DNA of 64,000 bases, taken from the NCBI RefSeq assembly GCF_014290175.1, contig NZ_JACOOR010000001.1, forward strand, positions 310,001 through 374,000. The letters are read 5' to 3'. This DNA comes from Anaerosacchariphilus hominis. GTDB taxonomy: Bacteria > Bacillota > Clostridia > Lachnospirales > Lachnospiraceae. The position numbers were made by a program, and so were the translations under genes. Position 1 is the first letter of the stretch, and each line of letters starts with the position of its first letter. Below, piece by piece: positions 16,061 through 24,838 of the stretch. Below the pieces are notes generated by a model. The model searched no databases, was not told where the DNA came from, and saw only the letters and a list, made by a program, of their open reading frames with translations.

Positions 16061-16456
16061 TTACTCTCCTTTTTGCCCGGTCATCATTTCATGCTCTTTG
16101 CGTATTTCCTGATAAAGCTCATATAGGGTCCACCCCGCATTATGCTCTGTCACCATGGCCTTCATGGGAATCGGCGGAATCTTGGCTTTTCTGAGACTGC
16201 CCAGCAATTCCTGCAGCTTCTGCTGTCCAAAGCCATGTAACACCAACATTTTCTCCGGAATCACCGGCGCCTCTCCTTCTTCCTTCTGCTCCTCATATCC
16301 GGGCAGTCCGGCCAGCGCGCCCACTTTTTCGCTCGTCTGCTCCGGTGCGATATTGCGAATCCGGATGCCCATGCGTACCAGCACACCTTTCAGCAGCCGA
16401 TCTGCGTCGGATTTCTCCGGTGTATAATAAAGCACCAGCTCTTTTTTCACAGCCAT
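16061..16456 (-). CDS. DUF3783-type protein
   Basis: A 131-residue cytosolic protein that matches, from memory, the clostridial DUF3783 family: a short α/β domain with the conserved LVLHGFGQQKLQELL in the middle and NAGWTLYELYQEI near the end. Function unknown. It lies 10 bp after rlmD and 4 bp before the sigma-like gene, and the tight packing suggests the two small proteins are made in fixed ratio. No catalytic motif is visible. Confidence 0.75.
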   Translation of the reverse strand: MAVKKELVLYYTPEKSDADRLLKGVLVRMGIRIRNIAPEQTSEKVGALAGLPGYEEQKEEGEAPVIPEKMLVLHGFGQQKLQELLGSLRKAKIPPIPMKAMVTEHNAGWTLYELYQEIRKEHEMMTGQKGE

Positions 16457-16466
16457 AATCTTCTCC

Positions 16467-17825
16467 TTATCTGCGGGTCAGCAGCCCCACATTCTCCACC
16501 CCCGCCGTCTGCGGGAACATATCCACCGGCTGCACCTTCGTAAGCTCATAGCTTCCATCTGCGCAGAGAATCTTCAAATCTCTGGCGAAGGTAGCCGGAT
16601 CGCAGCTCACGTAGACAATGCGCTCCGGAGCCATGGCCAGCATGGTTTCGAGACAGGCACTGTCACAGCCCTTTCTGGGCGGATCAATGACGATAACATC
16701 CGCGTGGATGCCTTCTTTTTCATACTTCTCAGGCAGAACTTCCTCTGCCTTTCCCAGATAGAATTTCACATTAGAAATGCTGTTCAGCCCGGCATTATGC
16801 TTCGCATCCTCCACAGCCTGGGGAACGATCTCCACGCCGTAAACTTCCTTCGCGCTCCGGGCCAGAAACAGGGAAATGGTTCCAATGCCGCAGTAGAGCT
16901 CCCAGACGGTCTCCCGGCCGGTCAGCCCTGCGTATTCCAGCGCCGTACGATAGAGCTTCTCTGTCTGCACCGGGTTCACCTGATAGAAGGAAAGGGGTGA
17001 AATCTGGTAGCTGATATTGCCGATTTTATCAGTGATATAGGTCTGTCCACGCACCGGAATGATCTCGTCCCCCAGAATCACATTGGTGTTCTTCTGATTC
17101 ACATTCAGGGTCAGGCTGGTCATGCCCGGAATCGTAAAGAGACGCTCTGCCAGCTTCTCGACCTGCGGGAACCTGCGGCCGTTAATGACCAGACAGACCA
17201 TCAGCTGGCCGGTGGCAAACCCCTTGCGGATCAACGCATGGCGCAGAAGCCCCTTACCTGTGGTTTCATCGTAAGGCTCAATATGATGCTCGTTCAAAAA
17301 GTCGAGAATCATTTGCAGAATGTTCTGATTTTCCCCGATCCCCAGGGCGCAGTCCGTCTCCGGCACGATACTGTGGGTGCGGCCTGCATAGAAACCGGTC
17401 ACGATGCGCCCCTCCTTATCCTTTCCAAAGGGGAACTGGGCCTTATTGCGGTAGCGGTAGGGATCCTCCATGCCAAGTACCGGATTCACCGGTGGCTCCG
17501 CGAAGCCGCCCAGGCGCTTCAGGTCCTCCCGTACCTTTTCTTCTTTATATAAGAGCTGTTTTTCATAGGAAAGTCCCTGGATCTGACAGCCGCCGCAGCG
17601 CCGGTGCTGGGCGCAGCGTGGTTCCTCCCGGTTCGGCGAGGGATCCAGAAGCTCCACCAGACGGGCAAAGGCGTAGGTCTTCTTTACTTTGGTCAGGCTG
17701 ACCCGGGCCCTGTCTCCGGGAAAGGTATCCTTCACAAAGAGGGGATAGCCATCGACTCTGCCTATCCCCTCTCCTGCGCTTCCCATGGATTCGATTGTGA
17801 CTTCCATCAAATCGTTCTTTTTCAA
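16467..17825 (-). CDS. rlmD: 23S rRNA (uracil-C5)-methyltransferase, RlmD/RumA family
   Basis: SAM-dependent enzyme that makes 5-methyluridine in 23S rRNA. The 452-residue protein begins with a TRAM RNA-binding domain (about 1-62). The Cys cluster for the 4Fe-4S group follows as CAQHRRCGGC (about 76-85) plus a later Cys in the CALG segment. The methyltransferase domain contains ELYCGIGTISL, the DPPRKGCD motif and the catalytic Cys in YVSCDPATFARD. Firmicutes often have several paralogues (RlmCD and others), so the exact target uridine is uncertain. It begins 1 bp after the yhaM stop. Confidence 0.9.
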   Translation of the reverse strand: MKKNDLMEVTIESMGSAGEGIGRVDGYPLFVKDTFPGDRARVSLTKVKKTYAFARLVELLDPSPNREEPRCAQHRRCGGCQIQGLSYEKQLLYKEEKVREDLKRLGGFAEPPVNPVLGMEDPYRYRNKAQFPFGKDKEGRIVTGFYAGRTHSIVPETDCALGIGENQNILQMILDFLNEHHIEPYDETTGKGLLRHALIRKGFATGQLMVCLVINGRRFPQVEKLAERLFTIPGMTSLTLNVNQKNTNVILGDEIIPVRGQTYITDKIGNISYQISPLSFYQVNPVQTEKLYRTALEYAGLTGRETVWELYCGIGTISLFLARSAKEVYGVEIVPQAVEDAKHNAGLNSISNVKFYLGKAEEVLPEKYEKEGIHADVIVIDPPRKGCDSACLETMLAMAPERIVYVSCDPATFARDLKILCADGSYELTKVQPVDMFPQTAGVENVGLLTRR

Positions 17826-17826
17826 C

Positions 17827-18771
17827 TTAAACCTCCGTCTTACGCAGATTGGACTCGAAGAGGCGATTGTAGCCCAGCCAGCCCATGTTTGTGCCTGCTG
17901 ACTTGAAGATCTCCTTCAGAGTCTCCATCTTCGCGTCTGTATTGTCCGCCAGGTTCAATGCCATGGCCTCGGCCAGGGCCGGTTTCTTGGGGGAACCGTA
18001 CTCCAGCTCCCCGTGGTGGGCCAGGATACAGTGCTTCAACTCATTCTCCAGCTTCTTCGGGAAGCCCGGTATCTGACTCGCCCGCCCAGCTATCATCTCG
18101 CTGCCCATGGCGATATGGCCCAGAAGCTGTCCTTCGTCTGTATAGTCATTCTCCGGGAACTCGGAAAGCTCATAAACCTTGCCGATATCGTGGCACATGG
18201 CCGCTGTATACAGCAGATCCCGGTTCAGATAGGTATAATTCTGCACATAGTATTCACAGAGCTTCGTCACATTCAGGGTGTGCTCCAGAAGGCCGCCCAC
18301 AAAGCTGTGATGTACGGTCTTTGCCGCAGAATGAAACTTAAAACCCTTGATAAACTCTGCGTCGTCCACAAACAGACTCTTTAACAGGGCCCGAAGATGG
18401 GGCTCCTGTACCTGATTGGCATAGCCCATCAGCTCATGGTACATCTCCTCGATATCCCGCTCGCTGACCGGTAGATAGTCCGCCGGATTGTACTCCCCTT
18501 CCCGGGCTTTCCGCACCCGCTTCACATTCAGCTGCAGAGCGCCCTGGAAGCTGGTGGCCTCCGCCATAATGTCGATATAGTCCAGAGCTTCGAAGTCATC
18601 GATCCCCTGAGAGTTCGGATCCCAGATCTTCGCGTCCACCACACCGGTCTTGTCCTGTAAAATCAGGTTCTCATAGGACTTTCCGTTTTTCGTCACCGCA
18701 GACTGACGCTGTTTGCACAGATAGATGCCGGAAATGCGCTCGCCTTCCCGGATACTTTCTATATATTTCAT
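17827..18771 (-). CDS. yhaM: 3'-5' exoribonuclease, YhaM family
   Basis: A 314-residue nuclease with an N-terminal OB fold (about residues 10-85, segment NLILQDKTGVVDAKIWD) and an HD domain (about 150-300). HD residues are visible as HHSFVGGLLEHT, CHDIGK and the later His pair in LAHHGE. The family shortens RNA and single-stranded DNA 3' ends. Length equals B. subtilis YhaM. Tightly linked to rlmD downstream, so the group may be one RNA-processing operon. Confidence 0.92.
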   Translation of the reverse strand: MKYIESIREGERISGIYLCKQRQSAVTKNGKSYENLILQDKTGVVDAKIWDPNSQGIDDFEALDYIDIMAEATSFQGALQLNVKRVRKAREGEYNPADYLPVSERDIEEMYHELMGYANQVQEPHLRALLKSLFVDDAEFIKGFKFHSAAKTVHHSFVGGLLEHTLNVTKLCEYYVQNYTYLNRDLLYTAAMCHDIGKVYELSEFPENDYTDEGQLLGHIAMGSEMIAGRASQIPGFPKKLENELKHCILAHHGELEYGSPKKPALAEAMALNLADNTDAKMETLKEIFKSAGTNMGWLGYNRLFESNLRKTEV

Positions 18772-18831
18772 CGTTTCTCCCTCGTTCTTTCTGTTTTCAA
18801 CTGTTCTGTTTCCTGTTCGGCTGCTTCTGCG

Positions 18832-20112
18832 CTACTTTAGGACATCCAGGGTAACGCTGCAGACGATCTCTTTATATTCTTCCCTGCCATGGCGCATGAC
18901 CTTCACCTGAATGGTCTGCTCCTTGGAGAACTTCAGGAACATCTCCTGTATCTCCGTCACAGAGGTGACGGTCTTTCCATTGATCTCCGTAATGATGTCT
19001 CCGGCCTGGATGCCGCCGTTCAGGGCAGGGGAATCCGGTTCCACATTAGACACATAGACGCCCTTGGGAATCCCCTGGGCCGCCGCGATCTCGTCCGTCA
19101 CCTGGGTGCCGTGAATTCCCATATAGACCAGATCCTGGCTGTTCATCAGATGCTCGATCACATCCTTCATATCGGAAATGGCATAAGCGGTCAGGGCCTG
19201 CTCATTGCTGGTGTGGAGGCAGGAATCCTCGATGAGGCCGATGACCTGTCCGCTCAGATTCAGCAGTACGCCTGTACCGTTCTCCGAGCGCGCCATATCC
19301 GTGATCAATAGCCCGTATTCCCGATCCGTCAGGCTTACCTTATGGCTGCCCGCCAACAAATTACCAAACTTCAGGGAGGAAGCAAAGCCTGCGGGACTGC
19401 CCGCCGCAATCACCGGCTCACCGGCCTTCAGGTTCCGGGAGCTTCCCAGATCCGCGATGCCAATCTGCTCCAGGGTCGTATCCTTCACATCCGCCAGATT
19501 CACGCTGAGTACTGCCAGATTCGTCACTGCGTCGTAGTTCTTCAAAACAGCGTCCTGCGCCGTTCCGTCCGTAAAGCAGACCTGCAGATGGCTGGCCTTC
19601 TGTACCGGCCCGTAGGGCGTCAGAATCAGAAGCTCCACTCCATTATTCCCCACCAGAAGTCCCGACAGCTGCTGACGGCTCTCGTAGGTCTCGTTGAACC
19701 AGTCCGTATCGCTGCTGGCCGCCGTCACGGTCACCAGACTCTTTTCCGCGTCCCGGGCCACTGCGCGTAGCTTCGTATAAAGCTTCCCGTAGTCCTCCAG
19801 CTCCAGCTCCCGGGGCTCCGTAATCACCACCGTATCCGGTGTTCCCGAGGGCTCCTCCTCCGCTGTCGTCTCCTCCTCCCGGGGAATGGTGACGGTCTTC
19901 GTCTCGTCCTCCCCGAAGGTACGCTCCATAAAGGGACGCGCCTGCACAAAGGTAAAGCAGGCTATGATGCCGCTCACCACTGCCAGAAGCACGCAGAAAC
20001 AGGCTTTCTTTACCATCCTGTTCTGATAAAAGGGCTGCTTCTTTATCTTCTCTTTCACAAAGGAAAATTCTTCCTGTTCATGTTCTTGCTTCGGATATTT
20101 TTCTTTTGCCAT
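18832..20112 (-). CDS. HtrA-like membrane protein with PDZ domain, catalytic triad lost
   Basis: Architecture of a DegP/HtrA protein, about 426 residues: cytosolic head (1-33), one membrane segment (about 35-57), a Thr/Glu-rich linker, a trypsin-like fold (about 115-320) and a C-terminal PDZ (about 328-420, GVYVSNVEPDSPALNGGIQAGD). In active HtrA the triad lies in LTNxHV, DxxTDLAVL and GNSGGPL. Here these read LTPYGPV (Gly168 for His), DAVTNLAVL (Asn198 for Asp) and ENGTGVL (Gly279 for Ser). All three are gone while the fold remains, so it is a pseudoprotease, probably a peptide-binding or chaperone protein outside the membrane. The frame is intact, which speaks against simple decay. Start at 20112 from GGAGG upstream. 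Confidence 0.85.
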   Translation of the reverse strand: MAKEKYPKQEHEQEEFSFVKEKIKKQPFYQNRMVKKACFCVLLAVVSGIIACFTFVQARPFMERTFGEDETKTVTIPREEETTAEEEPSGTPDTVVITEPRELELEDYGKLYTKLRAVARDAEKSLVTVTAASSDTDWFNETYESRQQLSGLLVGNNGVELLILTPYGPVQKASHLQVCFTDGTAQDAVLKNYDAVTNLAVLSVNLADVKDTTLEQIGIADLGSSRNLKAGEPVIAAGSPAGFASSLKFGNLLAGSHKVSLTDREYGLLITDMARSENGTGVLLNLSGQVIGLIEDSCLHTSNEQALTAYAISDMKDVIEHLMNSQDLVYMGIHGTQVTDEIAAAQGIPKGVYVSNVEPDSPALNGGIQAGDIITEINGKTVTSVTEIQEMFLKFSKEQTIQVKVMRHGREEYKEIVCSVTLDVLK

Positions 20113-20154
20113 AGATTCCTCCACCAGGTCCAAAGGAAGTGCTACATCCATATT

Positions 20155-20183
20155 TTAATACATTTCCCCAGCGGTGTCCACAA
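20155..20183 (-). promoter_or_regulatory. Probable σA promoter of the HtrA-like gene
   Basis: On the minus strand TTGTGG (20178-20183), 17-bp spacer, TATTAA (20155-20160), about 45 bp upstream of the chosen ATG. Confidence 0.5.
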
Positions 20184-20232
20184 TTAAAAACCTCTTTTCT
20201 TTCCTGCAAAATTGGGTTATACTTGTGGTATT

Positions 20233-22617
20233 ATGAACAGAAAATCTTATACCACACTGGAATACACGAAAATCATAGAAAAATTGACGGCGGAAGCCGG
20301 AAGTCCGGGAGGCAGGAAGCGCTGTATGGAACTGGAGCCCATGCAGAATCTCGCAGAGATCACAGCCGCCCAGCAGGAAACCTCCGACGCCCTGACCAGA
20401 CTTTATCGCAGAGGCGGTCTCTCCTTCTCCGGCACCAGGGACGTACGCGCTTCCCTGAAGCGTCTGGAGATCGGAAGCTCCTTAAATATCCCGGAGCTTC
20501 TGGAGGTCTGTTCTCTTCTGGAGACCGCCGGAAGAGCGAAACAGTACGCCCGTCAGAATGAGGGACGGGAGGAGGACAGCGATTCCCTGGAGCCGCTTTT
20601 TTCAGCCCTGGAGCCCTGCTCAAATCTCTCTTCCGAGATTCGGCGCTGCATTCTCTCCGAGGAGGAGGTCAGCGACGACGCCACCCCGGCCCTGCGTCAT
20701 GTGCGCCGTTCCATTCTGGCCGCCAACGACCGGATTCATTCCACCCTTACAGGCATGGTAAACGGCTCCGCCCGCACCTATCTGCAGGACGCCGTTATCA
20801 CCCAGAGAAACGGCCGCTACTGCATCCCGGTGAAGGCCGAATACCGCAGCCAGGTGCCCGGTATGATCCACGATCAGTCCTCCACCGGTTCCACCCTCTT
20901 TGTGGAACCCATGGCCGTGGTGAAGCTGAATAATGATTTAAGAGAACTCTATCTGAAGGAACAGGAGGAGATCGAGCATCTTCTGGAGCTTCTGAGCAAC
21001 CAGACTGCGGAATGCTCCGAGGAGCTGGCCCGGGACTATGAGCTTCTTACCACTCTGGACTTCATCTTCGCCAAGGCGAAGCTGGCCCGGGAAATGAAGG
21101 CCACCTGTCCCGAGTTCAATGAAAAACGGCAGATTTATATTAAGGAAGGCCGTCATCCCCTGCTGGATCCGAAAAAGGTGGTTCCGGTCACCATCCGGCT
21201 GGGAGAGGACTATGATCTGCTCATCGTCACCGGCCCCAATACCGGAGGTAAAACCGTCTCTCTGAAGACCACGGGACTTCTGACCCTTATGGGGCAGGCC
21301 GGACTTCATATCCCGGCTGCGGAGCATTCCCGCCTGGCCGTCTTTGACGACGTGTACGCGGACATCGGTGACGAGCAGAGTATCGAGCAGTCCTTAAGTA
21401 CCTTTTCTTCCCATATGACCAATATCATCCGGATTCTGAATGAGGCTTCGCTGAATTCCCTGGTGCTCTTTGACGAACTCTGCGCCGGAACGGATCCCAC
21501 CGAGGGAGCCGCCCTGGCCATCTCCATTCTCACCCATCTCCATAAGATGGGGATCCGCACCATGGCCACCACCCATTACAGCGAGCTGAAGGTCTTTGCC
21601 CTCTCCACCGAGGGCGTGGAGAATGCCTGCTGCGAGTTCAGCGTGGAGACTTTAAGCCCTACCTACCGGCTCCTCATCGGCATCCCGGGCAAGAGTAACG
21701 CCTTTGCCATCTCCTCCAAGCTGGGCCTGCCGGACTTCCTTATCGAGGACGCCAGAGGTCATCTGAGTGAACAGAATGAAAGCTTCGAGGATCTGCTGGC
21801 AGATCTGGAGACCAGCCGCCGCACCATTGAGCAGGAGCAGGAGGAGATCCGGGCGCACAAAGAGGAGATCCGCTCTCTCCGGGAAGCCCTGGAAAAGAAA
21901 CAGGAGAAGCTGGAGGGACAGCGGGAACGGATCCTCCGGGAGGCCAACGAGCAGGCCCGCCGGATCCTGCAGGAGGCCAAGGACTACGCCGACCAGACTA
22001 TGAAGGACTTCCATAAGTTCGGAAAGGCGAATATCTCCGCCAGTGAAATGGAGGCCGAGCGGACGAAGCTACGGGAACGCATGAAAAAGACGGAAAAAGC
22101 CCTCGACCAGGATACGCAGAAGAAGCCGAAAAAGGCATTGAAGGCCGCCGATCTCCATCTGGGAGATACAGTCCGGGTACTGAGCCTGAATCTGAAGGGC
22201 ACGGTCAGCACCCTGCCTGACGCCAAGGGCAATCTTTTCGTACAGATGGGTATTCTCCGCTCCCAGGTGAAATTAAGCGACCTGGAACTGGTGGAAGAGG
22301 CTGTGATCACCGCCAAGCAGTTCCAGCGTACCAGCGCCGGAAAGATCAAGATGAGTAAGTCCGCCAGCGTCAGCACGGAGATCAATCTCATCGGCATGAC
22401 TGTGGACGAGGCTCTGGCCCACCTGGACAAATACCTGGACGACGCCTACCTGGCCCACCTTCCCTCTGTGCGTATCGTACACGGCAAGGGTACCGGAGCC
22501 CTCCGGAAGGCCGTTCAGGGACTCTTAAAGCGCAACAAATATGTGAAATCCTACCGACTGGGAGAATTCGGCGAGGGCGACGCCGGTGTTACCATCGCCA
22601 CTTTCAAACAGGAGTGA
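20233..22617 (+). CDS. mutS2: MutS2 family ATPase/endonuclease
   Basis: DNA/ribosome-associated ATPase of 794 residues. Domains in order: MutS-type core and lever (about 1-310), ATPase with Walker A GPNTGGKT and Walker B LVLFDELCAGTDPTEGAA (about 330-500), a long Glu/Arg-rich coiled coil (about 505-630), a KOW-like segment, and a C-terminal Smr domain (about 715-790, with VRIVHGKGTGALR). MutS2 lacks the mismatch-reading domain I, as here. In B. subtilis it limits recombination and acts on collided ribosomes. The start MNRKSY matches family N-termini, but no good ribosome site precedes it; a TATACT box ends 9 bp upstream, so the mRNA may be leaderless. Confidence 0.94.
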   Translation: MNRKSYTTLEYTKIIEKLTAEAGSPGGRKRCMELEPMQNLAEITAAQQETSDALTRLYRRGGLSFSGTRDVRASLKRLEIGSSLNIPELLEVCSLLETAGRAKQYARQNEGREEDSDSLEPLFSALEPCSNLSSEIRRCILSEEEVSDDATPALRHVRRSILAANDRIHSTLTGMVNGSARTYLQDAVITQRNGRYCIPVKAEYRSQVPGMIHDQSSTGSTLFVEPMAVVKLNNDLRELYLKEQEEIEHLLELLSNQTAECSEELARDYELLTTLDFIFAKAKLAREMKATCPEFNEKRQIYIKEGRHPLLDPKKVVPVTIRLGEDYDLLIVTGPNTGGKTVSLKTTGLLTLMGQAGLHIPAAEHSRLAVFDDVYADIGDEQSIEQSLSTFSSHMTNIIRILNEASLNSLVLFDELCAGTDPTEGAALAISILTHLHKMGIRTMATTHYSELKVFALSTEGVENACCEFSVETLSPTYRLLIGIPGKSNAFAISSKLGLPDFLIEDARGHLSEQNESFEDLLADLETSRRTIEQEQEEIRAHKEEIRSLREALEKKQEKLEGQRERILREANEQARRILQEAKDYADQTMKDFHKFGKANISASEMEAERTKLRERMKKTEKALDQDTQKKPKKALKAADLHLGDTVRVLSLNLKGTVSTLPDAKGNLFVQMGILRSQVKLSDLELVEEAVITAKQFQRTSAGKIKMSKSASVSTEINLIGMTVDEALAHLDKYLDDAYLAHLPSVRIVHGKGTGALRKAVQGLLKRNKYVKSYRLGEFGEGDAGVTIATFKQE

Positions 22618-22624
22618 TTCAGAC

Positions 22625-23326
22625 ATGGCAGCCAAACAGAAAATTCTGATCGTCGATGACGACGCCAATATCGCAGAGCTTATCTCTCTGTATCTGACAA
22701 AAGAATGTTATGAAACCATGATTGTAAATGACGGGGAAGAGGCCCTGCGGGTCTTTGACAGCTTCCAGCCGGGCTTGATTCTGCTGGATCTGATGCTTCC
22801 GGGCATCGACGGCTATCAGGTCTGCCGGGAGATCCGGGCCAAATCCGCCACGCCCATCATCATGCTCTCCGCCAAAGGCGAGGTCTTTGACAAGGTGCTG
22901 GGCCTGGAGCTGGGCGCAGACGACTACATTATCAAGCCCTTTGATTCCAAGGAGCTGGTGGCCCGGGTCAAAGCGGTACTGCGCCGCTATCAGCCCGTCC
23001 GCGCCGAGACTGCGAACCCCTCCGCAAAGATCGTAGAATACCCGGATCTGATCATCAACCAGACTAATTATTCTGTCCTCTACCAGGGTCACCCTGTGGA
23101 TATGCCCCCCAAGGAGCTGGAGCTTCTGTATTTCCTGGCTTCCTCTCCCAATCAGGTCTTCACCCGGGAGCAGCTGCTGGATCATATCTGGGGCTACGAA
23201 TACATTGGCGATACCCGGACCGTGGACGTGCATATCAAACGTCTCCGGGAAAAGATCAAGGATCATCCCTCCTGGAGCCTTTCCACCGTATGGGGCATCG
23301 GTTACAAGTTTGAAGTCAAAGGATAA
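22625..23326 (+). CDS. OmpR-family response regulator
   Basis: A 233-residue DNA-binding response regulator. The receiver domain (about 1-120) has the acidic pair VDDD, the phosphorylated Asp in LLDLMLPGIDG and the Lys in IIKPFDSKE. The C-terminal winged helix (about 135-232) has the VDVHIKRLREKI recognition helix and ends WGIGYKFE. It lies 7 bp after mutS2 with AGGAG upstream and 6 bp before its kinase gene; the trio is probably one transcript. Target genes are unknown. Confidence 0.93.
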   Translation: MAAKQKILIVDDDANIAELISLYLTKECYETMIVNDGEEALRVFDSFQPGLILLDLMLPGIDGYQVCREIRAKSATPIIMLSAKGEVFDKVLGLELGADDYIIKPFDSKELVARVKAVLRRYQPVRAETANPSAKIVEYPDLIINQTNYSVLYQGHPVDMPPKELELLYFLASSPNQVFTREQLLDHIWGYEYIGDTRTVDVHIKRLREKIKDHPSWSLSTVWGIGYKFEVKG

Positions 23327-23332
23327 GGAAGC

Positions 23333-24763
23333 ATGAAGCATTCTCTGTATCTGAAATTTATTCTGGCCTACGTGATTTTCGGCTTGCTGAGCTTTGTTAC
23401 TGTGGCCACCTTCAGTTCCCAGATGACGTTGAACTATCTGACGGACAAAAAGGCGGAGGATCTGTACCGGGAGGCCAACCATATCTCCTCCAATTTCGTG
23501 CGGAATTATTATTCCGACGCGGCAGATTCCCGCTCCCTGAGCACGATTTATTCTCATTTTCAGGCTCTGGATACCTATCTGGGGGCCTCCATCTGGCTTC
23601 TGAATACGGATGGCACGATGCTGGTGAATTCCGAGACCGGATACTCCGGCCAGTCCTCCACGGTCATCGAGAACTTTGATCCCACGGATATGGGAAACCG
23701 CTATTATCTGGTGGGCAACTTCTACGGTATGTTCCGTGAGGATACTCTCTCTGTAGCCGCCCCTGTGACCTATAACTTCAAGCCCCGGGGCTATGTGCTG
23801 ATTCACCTGCCCATGTCCGCCCTTACCACGGAACGGGATTCTCTTCTGAACATTATCTATCTGACCCTTTTATTTCTCTTCCTTTTCTCCCTGCTGGTGC
23901 TGGGCGTCTTTACCTTCACCGTATACCGGCCTCTGCTGAAAATCACTGCAGCTGCCCGGCAGTATGCGGAAGGGAATTTTTCTTACGCCCTGGAGCTGGC
24001 CGGAGAGGATGAAATCGGGCAGCTGGCCGCCACTCTGAACTATATGGCCCATGAGCTGAAGGAGACCGACGAGTATCAGAAAAAGTTCGTGGCCAATATT
24101 TCCCATGACTTCCGTTCCCCCCTGACCTCCATCAAGGGCTACTTGGAAGCCATTCTGGACGGGACCATTCCTCCGGAGCTGCAGGAAAAGTACCTGAATA
24201 TCGTTCTCATGGAAACCGAGCGCCTGACAAAGCTTACCAACGGGCTTCTGACCCTGAACTCCTTCGACACCAAGAAAAACCGTCTGGATATCACCGATTT
24301 CGATATCAACGCCATCATCAAGAATACGGTGGCCTCCTTTGAGGGCCGCTGTACAGCCCGCCATATCTCCATTGAGCTGCTCTTTGACGCCCGCCAGCAG
24401 TTCGTGGAGGCCGATATGGGAAAGATCCAGCAGGTTCTCTACAATCTTCTGGACAATGCCATCAAGTTCAGTCCCGACGATTCCCAGATTACCATCGAGA
24501 CCACCCTGCGCCATGAAAAGGTCTTTATCTCTGTGAAGGATCAGGGCATCGGCATCCCCAGAGACAGCATGAAGAAAATCTGGGAGCGTTTCTACAAAAC
24601 CGATTCCTCCCGGGGTAAGGACAAAAAGGGCACCGGCCTGGGGCTGGCCATCGTGAAAGAAATCATTACCTCCCATGGGGAGCATATTAATGCCATTTCC
24701 ACCGAAGGGGTGGGAACGGAATTTATCTTTACTCTTCCGAGAGTTCATCAGGAGAGAGGCTGA
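23333..24763 (+). CDS. Sensor histidine kinase, partner of the upstream regulator
   Basis: A 476-residue membrane kinase: first membrane segment (about 7-29), an extracellular sensor of about 130 residues resembling a Cache/PAS fold, second segment (about 165-187), HAMP (about 190-240), HisKA with the phosphorylated His in NISHDFRSPLTS (about 250) and a HATPase domain with the N box (LLDNAIKFS), DQGIGIP and GTGLGLAIVK. The domain order resembles WalK- or PhoR-like kinases. The stop codon runs straight into a terminator stem. Confidence 0.92.
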   Translation: MKHSLYLKFILAYVIFGLLSFVTVATFSSQMTLNYLTDKKAEDLYREANHISSNFVRNYYSDAADSRSLSTIYSHFQALDTYLGASIWLLNTDGTMLVNSETGYSGQSSTVIENFDPTDMGNRYYLVGNFYGMFREDTLSVAAPVTYNFKPRGYVLIHLPMSALTTERDSLLNIIYLTLLFLFLFSLLVLGVFTFTVYRPLLKITAAARQYAEGNFSYALELAGEDEIGQLAATLNYMAHELKETDEYQKKFVANISHDFRSPLTSIKGYLEAILDGTIPPELQEKYLNIVLMETERLTKLTNGLLTLNSFDTKKNRLDITDFDINAIIKNTVASFEGRCTARHISIELLFDARQQFVEADMGKIQQVLYNLLDNAIKFSPDDSQITIETTLRHEKVFISVKDQGIGIPRDSMKKIWERFYKTDSSRGKDKKGTGLGLAIVKEIITSHGEHINAISTEGVGTEFIFTLPRVHQERG

Positions 24764-24813
24764 AAAAGTCCCGTATCACTGACCATCTGCCGTCAATGAT
24801 ACGGGACTTTTTT
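24763..24813. terminator. Bidirectional terminator between kinase gene and aconitase
   Basis: Perfect 16-bp stem, AAAAAGTCCCGTATCA (24763-24778) with TGATACGGGACTTTTT (24797-24812), with A and T runs suited to both strands. Confidence 0.92.
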
Positions 24814-24838
24814 TACGTTTTCGAACAGTTATTCTGTT

